Origin: Kaistia defluvii
Lineage (GTDB): Bacteria > Pseudomonadota > Alphaproteobacteria > Rhizobiales > Kaistiaceae
Length of the DNA stretch: 64,000 nucleotides
Assembly (NCBI RefSeq): GCF_040548815.1
Contig: NZ_JBEPSM010000002.1
Span: 186,001 to 250,000, forward strand
Reading direction: 5' to 3'
Shown here: one piece after another, positions 1-8,586 of the stretch
How the letters are laid out: every line of letters starts with the position of its first letter
Position numbering within the stretch: the first letter of the stretch is position 1
The notes under the pieces: generated by a model
What the model saw: only the letters and a program-made list of their open reading frames with translations
Told to the model about the DNA's origin: nothing
Databases searched by the model: none
Translations under genes and position numbers: made by a program

Positions 1-614
1 CGGGGATCGAGACCTTCTCCGACCTCGCCTCCTATTTCACCGTCAATGTCTCGTCGCCTAACACGCCCGGCCTGCGCGACCTGCAGGCGCGTGGCGCGCT
101 GGACGAGTTGCTTTCCCGTGTGCTCGAGGCGCGAGACGCCCAGTCGCGGCGCGTGCCGGTGCTGCTGAAGATCGCGCCCGACATGGACCAGGCAGGGCTC
201 GCCGACGTCGCCGATGTGGCGTTGGCGCGCGGAATCGATGGCGTCATCGTCTCCAACACGACGATCTCCAGGCCGAAGCTGATCGATGCGGCGACGGCGA
301 AGGAAGCCGGCGGCCTCTCCGGCCGGCCGCTGTTCCGCTTGTCGACGATCCAGCTCGCCCGTTTCCGCAAGCTGGTCGGCCCCGACCTGCCGCTGATCGG
401 CGTCGGCGGCATCGAGTCGGCGGAGACCGCCTTCGCCAAGATCGCGGCTGGCGCCGACCTGGTGCAGCTCTATTCGGGCTTCGTCTATGGTGGCCCCGGT
501 CTGCCCGCCGCCATGCTGGCCGGGCTGTCGCGCATCCTCGACCGTCGCGGCATCCCCTCGATCGCCGAGGCCGTCGGCATCGAGACGGAAAAGTGGGCGA
601 GCGAAACGGCCTGA
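1..614 (+). CDS. pyrD: Dihydroorotate dehydrogenase (quinone), C-terminal part
   Basis: Oxidises dihydroorotate to orotate in pyrimidine synthesis, passing electrons through FMN to quinone at the inner membrane. The reading frame is open from base 3, so the N-terminal part lies outside the window; about 203 residues remain. Visible class 2 motifs are NVSSPNTPGLR near the start (substrate and FMN contact, with the Ser base region), KIAPD, SNTT, GGLSG, the phosphate-binding GVGGI and the closing QLYSGFVYGGP. It ends at TGA 612-614. The following DUF4394 gene is on the opposite strand, so pyrD ends its transcription unit here. No clear terminator follows. Confidence 0.95.
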   Translation, partial: GIETFSDLASYFTVNVSSPNTPGLRDLQARGALDELLSRVLEARDAQSRRVPVLLKIAPDMDQAGLADVADVALARGIDGVIVSNTTISRPKLIDAATAKEAGGLSGRPLFRLSTIQLARFRKLVGPDLPLIGVGGIESAETAFAKIAAGADLVQLYSGFVYGGPGLPAAMLAGLSRILDRRGIPSIAEAVGIETEKWASETA

Positions 615-671
615 CCGTTCCGCCGCCCCTTGGCAAAGGCTCGCCCGAGCCCTTGCCCTGTCTTGCGCCGC

Positions 672-1481
672 TTACGGCAGGATGGCGATGTCGCGCAGCG
701 TGCCCGTCAGGCCTTCCAGCTTGCCCGATGCCTTGGCTTCGCCGCTGGCGAGATCGACCGTATAGAGCGTGTCGCCCGCGACCAGATAGGCCGTATTGAC
801 CAGATCCCCAGTCGAATGGATGTCGAAGGCGTAGCCCGGCGCTCCGTCGATCTTCAGCTTGCCGATCGCCTTCAGCGTGCCGTCATTCGGCTTGGTCTGC
901 TGGATCAGCGCGACGATGGTGGCGTCGATGTCGAACATCGCCGTCTTTTCCGGCTTGCCGACCGAGTTGGTATAGGCGGCGGCAACGATCGCCGGCTTCT
1001 CGCCTTCATGCATATCCCCGGCCTCATAGGCGAGCGAGCCGTCGACCGTCACCTTGCCGTCATCGACATTGACGCGGAGATTGGTGTCGTCCGTGCCCAT
1101 CAGGCGCAGGCGGTCGGCGGCCGGATTGAAGTCGACGATCGCCGAGACGCCATCGGGCAGCATTTGCGACAGCTTGCTCTTGTCGGTCGCCTTGCCGGAA
1201 GCCGGGTCGATCGTGACGATGCGGCCATCCGAGGCGACCCCATAAAGCATCTGGTCGGCCGGGCGCACGTCGATGCCATGCAGCTTGTCGACGCCGGCGA
1301 CGTCCATGGAGCCGGTGACCTTGCGCGTCTCGGTATCGAACATCACCAGCGTCTTGTCGCCCGTCAGGCCGATGGCGGGGGCGGCCGCGGCGGCGGAGAG
1401 CCCGGCGACGCTGACGAAGGCGGTGGCGGCGAGGCGGATGGCGGTCTGGTGGATGGCGGTCTGGTTCTTGGGCACGATCAT
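672..1481 (-). CDS. Secreted DUF4394 domain protein
   Basis: Exported protein of about 269 residues made almost entirely of one DUF4394 domain, a beta-propeller-like repeat family with no known reaction. A Sec signal peptide is visible (hydrophobic run ending in GLSAAAAA), followed by repeated blocks of the type DxxTGKVTVDGSLAY. The frame is open further upstream, but the ATG at 1481 sits directly on AAAGGAG; with zero spacing to that ATG, the GTG two codons later (1475) is an equally good start. It is divergent from an ECF sigma factor and anti-sigma pair, a common arrangement for this family, so it is probably a target of that sigma factor. Its function is unknown. Confidence 0.85.
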   Translation of the reverse strand: MIVPKNQTAIHQTAIRLAATAFVSVAGLSAAAAAPAIGLTGDKTLVMFDTETRKVTGSMDVAGVDKLHGIDVRPADQMLYGVASDGRIVTIDPASGKATDKSKLSQMLPDGVSAIVDFNPAADRLRLMGTDDTNLRVNVDDGKVTVDGSLAYEAGDMHEGEKPAIVAAAYTNSVGKPEKTAMFDIDATIVALIQQTKPNDGTLKAIGKLKIDGAPGYAFDIHSTGDLVNTAYLVAGDTLYTVDLASGEAKASGKLEGLTGTLRDIAILP

Positions 1482-1593
1482 CTCCTTTGGAACGACTGCG
1501 GGTCGCAGCCCTACAGGTCCGTTACCCACCAGTCTGGCTGCTGGATGCAGCGGCGAAAAATAATTCTCGATCCTGCATCGCGAGGCCGCCGCC

Positions 1594-2178
1594 ATGTGTA
1601 TGAAGGGAATGACCGCCCACGCCATGCCGCAGGAGCCGATGCTGGATCAGACACCGGACGGATGGATGCTCGCCATGGCGCGCGGCGACCGCGCCGCCTT
1701 TGCCGCGCTGTTCGAGGCGGAGGCAGGCCCGCTGATCGCCATCGCGCGCCGCATCGTCCGGCGGCAGGATCTGGCCGAGGAGGCGGTGCAGGACGGCTTC
1801 GTCTCGGCCTGGCAATCGGCCGCGCGCTTCGATCCGCAGCGGGGTTCGGCCCGAGCCTGGCTGACGACCATCGTGCGCAACCGCGCCCTCAACCTGATCC
1901 GCAACGATGCCCGCCTCGAATTTCACGACGCCGAGGATGTCGCCGCCATCGGTGACCGCGCCGCCGACGCGATGGCGGCGCTGAACCAGCTTTCCGACCG
2001 CGACGCGCTCAAATCCTGCCTCGGCGCGCTGGACGAGCCGAAGCGCCAGGCGATCCTGCTCTGCTACGTCACCGGGCTCGACCATGGCGAGGTCGCCGCG
2101 ACGATGAAGGCGCCGCTCGGCACGGTGAAGTCCTGGATCCGGCGCGGCGTCATCGCCTTGCAGGAGTGCCTGTCATGA
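1594..2178 (+). CDS. ECF-type RNA polymerase sigma factor
   Basis: Extracytoplasmic-function sigma factor with region 2 (about residues 30-100: AEEAVQDGFVSAW and WLTTIVRNRALNLIR) and region 4 (about 135-190, a helix-turn-helix with the pattern GEVAATMKAPLGTVKSWIRRG). Length is normal for the class. The start is uncertain: in-frame ATGs lie at 1594, 1600, 1609, 1624 and 1639, and only the last has a nearby CAGGAG. The stop overlaps the anti-sigma start by four bases (ATGA), so the two are translationally coupled. It is divergent from the DUF4394 gene, which I infer to be in its regulon. The inducing signal is unknown. Confidence 0.93.
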   Translation: MCMKGMTAHAMPQEPMLDQTPDGWMLAMARGDRAAFAALFEAEAGPLIAIARRIVRRQDLAEEAVQDGFVSAWQSAARFDPQRGSARAWLTTIVRNRALNLIRNDARLEFHDAEDVAAIGDRAADAMAALNQLSDRDALKSCLGALDEPKRQAILLCYVTGLDHGEVAATMKAPLGTVKSWIRRGVIALQECLS

Positions 2179-2891
2179 GCCGCCAGGACCAGATGGCCCG
2201 CGCCGGGCGCTATGTGCTCGGCCAGATGGAAGGCCGCGAGCGCGATGATTTCGAAGTGGCGATGCAGGCTGATGCCGAATTGGCGTCGATGGTCGACCGG
2301 CTGGCGCAATCGATGCAGGCGCTGGACGACACCGTGACGCCCGCCGCCATTCCCCGCGGCATGTGGAAGGCGATCGAGGCGCGCACCGCCGGCATGGCGC
2401 AGCTTGGCCCGGTCCGCGCCGAGACGGTCGTCAGCCTGGAAGCGGCGCGGGCGCGGCGGCGCTGGGTGCCGGCGGCCCTTGCCGCCAGCGTCGTCCTGGC
2501 CTTGGGCGTTGGTTACCTTGCGGGCACGCGCCTTGGCGCGCCGCGCGAGCCCGTCGCCGTCGCGGTCCTGCTCAACGAGACGGATTCGATGCCCGGCGCG
2601 ATCGTGCAGGCCTATGCCGACGACAGCGTCACGCTGCGGCCGCTGCGCGCCTTTACCGTCCCGGAAGGCAAGATCCTGCAGGTCTGGACGCTGCCCGACC
2701 GCGAGACGGGGCCGGTCTCCCTCGGCACGCTGCCGCGGCAGGCGACGACGCGCCTGCAGGGACCGGACCTGCCGCTGCCGCATGAGGGGCAGCTCTACGA
2801 AATCACGCTGGAGCCGAGCCCCGGTTCGCCGACGGGTAAGCCGACCGGACCGATCCTCGTCAAGGGCTATGCCCGCTTCTCGCCGTCATGA
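2175..2891 (+). CDS. Anti-sigma factor, RskA family
   Basis: Single-pass membrane anti-sigma factor (about 238 residues) that holds the preceding sigma factor inactive. The N-terminal cytoplasmic part (AGRYVLGQMEGRERDDFEVAMQ) is the usual sigma-binding segment. A transmembrane helix lies at about residues 97-118 (ALAASVVLALGVGYLAG). The periplasmic C-terminal half carries the RskA domain, with the typical LPEGKxLQVWxLP-type stretch near residue 165. The ATG at 2175 overlaps the sigma stop. The last six bases overlap the convergent MATE gene. Release of the sigma factor by regulated proteolysis is known for the family but not visible here. Confidence 0.9.
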   Translation: MSRQDQMARAGRYVLGQMEGRERDDFEVAMQADAELASMVDRLAQSMQALDDTVTPAAIPRGMWKAIEARTAGMAQLGPVRAETVVSLEAARARRRWVPAALAASVVLALGVGYLAGTRLGAPREPVAVAVLLNETDSMPGAIVQAYADDSVTLRPLRAFTVPEGKILQVWTLPDRETGPVSLGTLPRQATTRLQGPDLPLPHEGQLYEITLEPSPGSPTGKPTGPILVKGYARFSPS

Positions 2892-4214
2892 TCCCGCGAA
2901 GGCGACCCGCGTGCGGACCCGGCATCGCCATAGCAGGGTGAATCCGCGCGCCGACAGGAAGACGAGCATGGCCAGCCACAGGCCATGCGCGCCCCAGAGC
3001 GGCTCCGCCACGGCCCATACGGCGAGATAGAGGACAAGCGATAGCAGCATCATGTTGCGCATGTCGTCCGACCAGGTGGCGCCGATGAAGACGCCGTCCA
3101 TCTCGAAGGCGAGCACGCCGGCAAGCGGCGTCAGGGCCGTCCAGAACAGGTAGTGGCGGGCCGTTTCGCGAACCTCGGGGTTCACCGTCATGGCGTCGAT
3201 CAGATACGGGCCGCCGAACCAGAAGCAGAGCGCGGCGATCGTCGCCAGCACATAGCCCCAGCCCAGCGTCAGCTTCATCGAGCGCAGGAAGGCGGGCTTG
3301 TAGCCCGCGCCGATGGCGCGGCCGGCATATTGCTCGGCCGCTGCCGCGAAGCCGTCGAGGAAATAGCCGCCGACCAGGAAGAAGTTCATCAGGATCGCGT
3401 TCGCGGCAAGCACGACATCGCCCATCTTGGCGCCGCGCGAGGCGAAGAAGCCGAAGGCGAACAGCAGCGCGAAGGAGCGGATCATGATGTCGCGATTGAC
3501 CGCGACCATGCGCAGGATCTGCGTCCGGTCGAGGATCCGCGCCATGGACGGCCGGTGCGCGGAATCCAGTCGCTGCATCACGATGGCGAGGCCCAGAATG
3601 GCGGTCACCGCCTCGCCCAGCGTCGTGCCCCAGGCCGAACCCGCAATCCCCCAGCCAAGGCCCAGCACGAAGGCGATGTTGAGCACGATGTTGAGGCCGT
3701 TCAGGAATGTCTGCAGGAACAGGCCGAGGGTCGAGCGGCCGAGACCGATCAGCCAGCCCAGCATGACGTAGTTGGCCAGGGCGAAGGGCGTCGAGAACAC
3801 GCGGATCGAATAATACTCCGACGTCGCGGCCTGCACCGCGGGACTGCCACCGAGCGCTGCCAGCGCGACCGATAGGATCGGCCCGGAGAGGAGGATCACG
3901 ACAAGGCCGATGCCGAAGGCGACGATCAGCGCGCGGAAGAAGGTCGCCTGGATCTCGGTGCGGTCATCGGCGCCCAGCGCCTGGGCGACGAGTCCCGTCG
4001 TGCCGCTGCGCAGGAAATTGAAGGTGGCGAAGACGAAGTCGAAGATGACCGCGCCCAGCGCCACGGCGCCGAGCAGGGCGGCGTCGCCCAGCCGGCCGAT
4101 CACGCCCATGCCAACAAGGCCGAGCAGGGGCGTCGAGAGATAGGCGAGCGTCATCGGCACGGCGATCGCCAGGATGCCGCGATGGGTGACTTCGAAAGGG
4201 CGGATGGCGGTCAT
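2886..4214 (-). CDS. MATE family efflux transporter (DinF/NorM type)
   Basis: Inner-membrane multidrug/toxin exporter of 442 residues with about twelve hydrophobic helices in two MatE halves. The N-terminus (THRGILAIAVPMTLAYLSTPLLGLVGMGVIGRLG) and the following segment with FNFLRSGTTGLVAQA resemble the DinF branch of the family. Drug or metabolite export is driven by H+ or Na+ in this family; the substrate cannot be read from sequence. It stands alone, convergent with the anti-sigma gene (six-base overlap) and divergent from the histone-deacetylase-like gene across about 100 bases. Confidence 0.94.
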   Translation of the reverse strand: MTAIRPFEVTHRGILAIAVPMTLAYLSTPLLGLVGMGVIGRLGDAALLGAVALGAVIFDFVFATFNFLRSGTTGLVAQALGADDRTEIQATFFRALIVAFGIGLVVILLSGPILSVALAALGGSPAVQAATSEYYSIRVFSTPFALANYVMLGWLIGLGRSTLGLFLQTFLNGLNIVLNIAFVLGLGWGIAGSAWGTTLGEAVTAILGLAIVMQRLDSAHRPSMARILDRTQILRMVAVNRDIMIRSFALLFAFGFFASRGAKMGDVVLAANAILMNFFLVGGYFLDGFAAAAEQYAGRAIGAGYKPAFLRSMKLTLGWGYVLATIAALCFWFGGPYLIDAMTVNPEVRETARHYLFWTALTPLAGVLAFEMDGVFIGATWSDDMRNMMLLSLVLYLAVWAVAEPLWGAHGLWLAMLVFLSARGFTLLWRCRVRTRVAFAGS

Positions 4215-4312
4215 GGAATCGGGGTGCGCGCGGCTGTGGTGGGGCCTGAAAAGCGATAGCGGCTTCTCCGGCCGGCGTCGACGCGCTCGTTGCGAGGCCC
4301 TATGTTCGGCGC

Positions 4313-5215
4313 ATGCTCCCGCCCATCGTCCACCATCCCGCCTATACCGCCGAGATCCCGGCCGACCATCGCTTCCCCATGCAGAAATACCGCCGCCTGG
4401 CGGAGATCGTGGCAGCCGACGGGCTCGCGCCGGCGGGCTTCGTCGTCCCGGAGCCCGCGACCTCGGCGCAATTGTCGCTGGCGCATGACCGGTCCTACGT
4501 CGAGGCCGTGCTGGCGCTGGCCGTGCCGCCTGCGATCGAACGCGAGATCGGCCTGCCGATGAACGAGACGGTGGTGCGACGCGCCGCTGCCGCCACGGGC
4601 GGCACCATCCTGGCGGCGCGGCTGGCGCTGGCGCATGGACTGGCCTGCAACACGGCCGGCGGCAGCCATCATGCGCGGAGCGACCAGGGTGCCGGCTTCT
4701 GCACCTTCAACGATGTCGCCGTGGCGATCCGGGTGCTGATGGCGGAGGGGATGATCGGCACGGCGCTGGTGGTGGATTGCGACGTGCACCAGGGCGACGG
4801 CACCGCCGAGATCTTCGCCGCCGACGCCACCGTGACCACGCTGTCGCTGCATGGCGAGAAGAACTATCCGGTCCGCAAGCGCCAGTCGACGATCGACATC
4901 GGCCTCGCCGACGGGACCGACGACCGCGCCTATCTCGCGGCGCTCGACGGCATATTGGCGCCTCTGCTGGATCGCACCCATCCGGATATCGTCTTCTACA
5001 ATGCCGGTGTCGATCCGCATGAGGAGGACAGGCTCGGCCGTCTGTCGCTGTCCGATGCCGGGCTGGCGGAGCGCGACCGGCGTGTGATCGAAGCGGTGCG
5101 CAGCCGGGGTATTCCGCTGGCCGGGGTGATCGGCGGCGGCTATGGCGCCGACGTCGAGCCAATCGCCCGCCGCCACGCTTTGCTGCACCACGCGGCGGCG
5201 GCGTTTGCGGGGTAG
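4313..5215 (+). CDS. Histone deacetylase-fold amidohydrolase
   Basis: Zn-dependent deacetylase-fold enzyme of 300 residues, related to bacterial AcuC/acetylpolyamine amidohydrolases rather than to true histone deacetylases. Active-site features are all present: paired histidines in GGSHHA (about 116-121), metal ligands in DCDVHQGDGT (about 155-164), the NAGVDPHEEDRLG motif near 230 carrying the third ligand, and the GGGY tyrosine motif near 275. Likely substrates are acetylated small molecules or acetyl-lysine; nothing nearby decides which. Monocistronic, followed by an intergenic repeat cluster. Confidence 0.92.
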   Translation: MLPPIVHHPAYTAEIPADHRFPMQKYRRLAEIVAADGLAPAGFVVPEPATSAQLSLAHDRSYVEAVLALAVPPAIEREIGLPMNETVVRRAAAATGGTILAARLALAHGLACNTAGGSHHARSDQGAGFCTFNDVAVAIRVLMAEGMIGTALVVDCDVHQGDGTAEIFAADATVTTLSLHGEKNYPVRKRQSTIDIGLADGTDDRAYLAALDGILAPLLDRTHPDIVFYNAGVDPHEEDRLGRLSLSDAGLAERDRRVIEAVRSRGIPLAGVIGGGYGADVEPIARRHALLHHAAAAFAG

Positions 5216-5242
5216 CTTCTCCCGAGCAAGATCGTCGCGGAA

Positions 5243-5380
5243 CCCCATCCTCAACATGCTGAGGAGGCCCAAGGGGCCGTCTCGAAGCACGCAGAGCGGC
5301 GTCGACACCACGACCTGCCCTGGCGTCGTGCGTCCTTCGAGACGGCTTGCTCCGCAAACCTCCTCAGGATGTTGGAGACC
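5243..5380. repeat. Intergenic inverted-repeat pair (type A)
   Basis: Two facing copies of a short GC-rich repeat with the pattern CCTCAGGATG...TCGAAG flank a spacer between the deacetylase-like gene and the next gene on the minus strand. The left arm is about 5243-5290 and the right about 5333-5380. Related copies occur at 16245-16402. This resembles the dispersed REP-like palindromes common between genes in Hyphomicrobiales. No gene lies in this stretch. Confidence 0.7.
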
Positions 5381-5445
5381 GAGTACTGCAAGCCAATCAT
5401 CGCGTTGCGCGAAGGTCTCCGCCGGGGAGGCTTGAGGTAGGCCGC

Positions 5446-5955
5446 TCAATTCTTTCGAAACGTCAGGTCCGACAGCGTCGTCGTGGGGCCGTTCGGATCC
5501 GGCTGGCTGACGACCTGGATGCGCAGCAGGCCCTTGCCGTCATTGACGATCGTCATCCGCGCCTTGGTGCTGCCATTAACCGGCTTCGGCCACACCATGG
5601 TGAAATTGACGCGGTCGCCATTGCGCTTGCCGGAAATCGCCGCCGGCCCGGCGCGCGCGCCGACATAGGTGCCCGTATAGCGCCCGGTGGCGGCGTTGTA
5701 GCGGACATTGGCGCTGATATCGCGCGAGACGATGATGGCGCCCCGGCAGATGCCGCCAATCGACATGCTGTTGGCGGCGTGGTCGCCGGCGACGGTGCAC
5801 CGGGCGTTGAAGACGGGCGATTGCGCATTGCGCCGAACCGCGCCGCTGCCCGACCAGTCGCCGGTGAAGCGGTTCAGAAAGCCCTGTTCGTCCGCCAAGG
5901 CGAGGCCCGCCGGGCTGAACAGGACTGCGAGGACAAGGATTCTTAACAAGGTCAT
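5446..5955 (-). CDS. Small secreted protein of unknown function
   Basis: About 169 residues with a clear Sec signal peptide (MTLLRILVLAVLFSPAGLALA then DEQ) and a mature part rich in beta-type sequence, two cysteines and no motif I recognise. Phrases such as FTGDWSGSGAVRR and ATGRYTGTYVG suggest a lipocalin-like or DUF1579-like small barrel, but this is only an impression. The ATG at 5955 is chosen over an upstream in-frame start because GGGAG lies seven bases before it and the signal peptide begins there. The gene follows lysK on the same strand after a long hairpin, so it probably has its own promoter. Confidence 0.75.
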   Translation of the reverse strand: MTLLRILVLAVLFSPAGLALADEQGFLNRFTGDWSGSGAVRRNAQSPVFNARCTVAGDHAANSMSIGGICRGAIIVSRDISANVRYNAATGRYTGTYVGARAGPAAISGKRNGDRVNFTMVWPKPVNGSTKARMTIVNDGKGLLRIQVVSQPDPNGPTTTLSDLTFRKN

Positions 5956-6017
5956 GGCAATCGCTCCCGAACAGCAACGACTGACTATGGCAATCGTTGC
6001 TTCAGTGGCGATGCACA

Positions 6018-6058
6018 ACCCATCACGATCCGGTCAAAACTATCGGATCGCGATGGGT
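6018..6058 (-). terminator. Long hairpin downstream of lysK
   Basis: A 15-bp stem with one mismatch (ACCCATC then CGATCCG, bases 6018-6032, pairing with 6044-6058) and an 11-base loop begins ten bases past the lysK stop. There is no U-run after it, so it is either a factor-assisted terminator or an mRNA 3'-end stabiliser. Confidence 0.6.
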
Positions 6059-6068
6059 CGTTGGCGCT

Positions 6069-7733
6069 TCAGGCAGCCGCGAGTTCGCCCTTGAGCGCCT
6101 TGGCGATGCGGTCGCGCGTCTCCGGAATGCCGTAGATCGCCACGAAGGAGCCGAAGCGCGGGCCCTGATCCTGGCCGAGCAGCACCTGGTAGAGACCGCG
6201 GAACCAGTCGAGCGAAACGCCCGGCGGATTGCCGTCCGGACCCTTCTTGTTCGGGTCCGGGAAATACTGGCGGCCGATATCGAAGACGATGGTCTGGATC
6301 TCGTCGGCGGTGGAGCCCGCCGGCAGTTCGGCCAGCGCCGCGTCGAGGGCGATGAGTGCCTCGCGGATGGCGCCTTCCGGCACGACATAGTGCTTGCCGG
6401 ACTTCAGCACGTCGTTGAAGTAGCGGATCGCATAGCCGGCGAGGCGGTCGAGCTTCTCATGCGTCGCCGCGGTCAGATGCGGCATGTAGCGCGAGATATA
6501 GGCCCAGAGCACGCCCTTGTCGGTGGCGTCCGAGACGCTGACGAGGTTCAGCAGCATGGCAAAGGGGATCGGCGAGGCTTCCGCCGGCGGGTGGCCGGAA
6601 TGGATGTGCCAGGCGGGATTGCCCAGCTGCTGCTCGACCGGCTGACGCGGATAGGCGTCGACGAAGCCGAAATATTCGTCGACCGTGCGCGGGATCACCT
6701 CGAAGGAAAGGCGCTTCGCCGTCTTCGGCTTCGAATACATGTAGAGCGCCAAGCTGTCATTGTCGGCATAGGTCAGCCACTGCTCGATCGTCAGGCCGTT
6801 GCCCTTCGACTTCGATATCTTCTCGCCGTTCTCGGCCAGGAAATGCTCGTAGGTGAAGCTTTCCGGCGGCTCGCCGCCAAGCGCCCGGCAGATCCGGGTC
6901 GAGAGCTTGACGCTGTCGATCAGGTCCTTGCCGCTCATTTCATAATCGACGCCGAGCGCGAACCAGCGCATCGCCCAGTCGGCCTTCCACTGGCACTTGA
7001 CCGCGCCGCCGGTGACCGGCACCTCGACGCGCTCATTCGTGTCGGGGTCGATATAGGTGATCGTGCCCTTCTCGACATTGCGGTCGACCATCGGCACCTG
7101 CAGCACGACGCCGGTGGTGGGCGAGATCGGCAGGAAGGGCGAATAGGTGGCGCGACGATCGGGGCCGAGCGTCGGCAGGATGATTTCCATCACCTCGTCA
7201 TAGACCTCGAGCATGCGCAGCAGCGCGTGGTCGAAGCGGCCGGAGGTGTAGTAGTCGGTCGCACTGGCGAATTCGTAGGCGAAGCCGAAGCCATCCAGGA
7301 AGGCGCGCAGGCGGGCGTTGTTGGCCGCGCCGAACGAGGGATATTCGTTCGAGAACGGGTCCGGCACGCGGGTCAGCGGCTTGCCGATAAAGGCCTGCAT
7401 CATCTCCTGGTTCGGCACGTTGGTCGGTACCTTGCGCAGGCCGTCCAGATCGTCCGAGAAGCAGAGCAGCCGGGTCGGGATCTTGTCTTCGGTCAGGAGG
7501 CGAAAGGCGTTGCGCACCATGGTGGTGCGGGCAACCTCGCCGAACGTGCCGATATGCGGCAGGCCCGAGGGGCCGTAGCCGGTCTCGAACAGCACCGGGC
7601 CGTCCGGACGTCCCTGCCGCTTCAGCCGCTCGACGATCCGTCGCGCTTCCTCGAACGGCCACGCTTTCGAAACCTGCGCAGCCTGAACGAGTTCGGGCGC
7701 AAGATCGAGAACTGGGAGCGTACCGGTCGACAT
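6069..7733 (-). CDS. lysK: Lysine--tRNA ligase, class I
   Basis: Charges tRNA-Lys with lysine in the cytoplasm. This is the class I (Rossmann) type found in archaea and many alphaproteobacteria, not the class II LysS type. At 554 residues it has normal length. The HIGH-like signature is HIGT (residues 60-63) and the KMSKS-like signature is KISKS (about residue 303); the C-terminal helical anticodon-binding region follows. The ATG at 7733 is preceded by AGAGG. No second lysyl-tRNA synthetase is visible in the window, so this is presumably the essential one. Confidence 0.97.
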   Translation of the reverse strand: MSTGTLPVLDLAPELVQAAQVSKAWPFEEARRIVERLKRQGRPDGPVLFETGYGPSGLPHIGTFGEVARTTMVRNAFRLLTEDKIPTRLLCFSDDLDGLRKVPTNVPNQEMMQAFIGKPLTRVPDPFSNEYPSFGAANNARLRAFLDGFGFAYEFASATDYYTSGRFDHALLRMLEVYDEVMEIILPTLGPDRRATYSPFLPISPTTGVVLQVPMVDRNVEKGTITYIDPDTNERVEVPVTGGAVKCQWKADWAMRWFALGVDYEMSGKDLIDSVKLSTRICRALGGEPPESFTYEHFLAENGEKISKSKGNGLTIEQWLTYADNDSLALYMYSKPKTAKRLSFEVIPRTVDEYFGFVDAYPRQPVEQQLGNPAWHIHSGHPPAEASPIPFAMLLNLVSVSDATDKGVLWAYISRYMPHLTAATHEKLDRLAGYAIRYFNDVLKSGKHYVVPEGAIREALIALDAALAELPAGSTADEIQTIVFDIGRQYFPDPNKKGPDGNPPGVSLDWFRGLYQVLLGQDQGPRFGSFVAIYGIPETRDRIAKALKGELAAA

Positions 7734-7935
7734 CGAAAACCTCTTCTGGGGAAACGCGCGCGAGACGGCGCGCGTGGGCGCGGACCCTAGGCAGCGGCCC
7801 GCGCCGCGTCAATGGTCCGCCCGCGAGATCGGCCTTGGCGATGCCATGCCGGCCTGTTGAATGGCGACGCAAGAGATCCTACCCTAAGGACCGTCAATTC
7901 TGGACGGCAACCGTCCGCCTTAGGAGCGTTTCGAC

Positions 7936-8361
7936 ATGGACAAGCCCACCGGCAGCACGGTCTCCCCGCAGGAGGCTCTGATCTATGCGATGGTGACGCT
8001 TTCGGCGGTCGACAAGCAGATGACGGATCGCGAACTGCGCAAGATCGGCGATGTCGTGAACACGCTGCCGATCTTCGGCGGCTTCGATACCGACCGGCTG
8101 ATCAAGATCGCCGAGGCCTGCGCCGCCATCACCCGGGAAGAGGACGGCCTGCACGCCGTGCTGGCGACGATCGCCACTTCGCTCCCTAAGAAGCTGCATG
8201 AGACGGCCTATGCGCTCGCCGTCGAGGTCGCGGCGGCCGACCTGCATGTCGAGCAGGAAGAGCTGCGCTTCCTCGAACTGCTGCGCGACGTGCTCGACGT
8301 GGATTCGCTGACGGCCGCCGCCATCGAGCGCGGCGCCCGCGCCCGTCACCGCACGATCTGA
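7936..8361 (+). CDS. TerB-like (tellurite resistance B) family protein
   Basis: Small all-helical cytoplasmic protein of 141 residues with the TerB fold: helices with acidic pairs in SAVDKQMTDRELRKI and AAADLHVEQEELRFLELLRDVL, the two related halves expected of the family. TerB proteins are linked to tellurite resistance and to membrane-associated stress systems, but isolated copies like this one in alphaproteobacteria have no assigned job. No other ter genes are nearby. TAGGAG lies about nine bases before the ATG. A perfect palindrome follows just after the stop. Confidence 0.85.
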   Translation: MDKPTGSTVSPQEALIYAMVTLSAVDKQMTDRELRKIGDVVNTLPIFGGFDTDRLIKIAEACAAITREEDGLHAVLATIATSLPKKLHETAYALAVEVAAADLHVEQEELRFLELLRDVLDVDSLTAAAIERGARARHRTI

Positions 8362-8370
8362 CATTCTTCA

Positions 8371-8555
8371 CCTCTCCCTGAGGGAGAGGTCGGACCGTAG
8401 GTTCCTGTGAGGGTTTATGTCCTCACCGGAGAAGGCCCTCACCCCAACCCTCTCCCGCAAGCGGGCGAGGGGGGTCGGCGGTGCCTCGTGAACAGCCATC
8501 AAAATCTCGGGCTTGGCCCTCTCCCGCTCGCGGGAGAGGGTTGGGTGAGGGGCTT
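8371..8555. repeat. Intergenic palindromic repeats (type B)
   Basis: Three GC-rich palindromic units: CCTCTCCCTGAGGGAGAGG at 8371-8389, about 8435-8475, and about 8515-8552. The last two are inverted relative to each other and share an AACCCTCTCCCGC core. Single units of the same kind occur at 17554-17574 and, in a related form, at 51683-51706. The unit beside the terB stop could act as a transcription terminator. No gene is present. Confidence 0.75.
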
Positions 8556-8586
8556 GCTTGCTTAAGCGTGCCCCCGTCGCCCGCCC

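Noticed and set aside
630-1955. Plus-strand open frame of about 440 codons
   Set aside because: It is Arg/Asp/His-rich, a typical antisense shadow of high-GC genes, and overlaps the DUF4394 and sigma genes.
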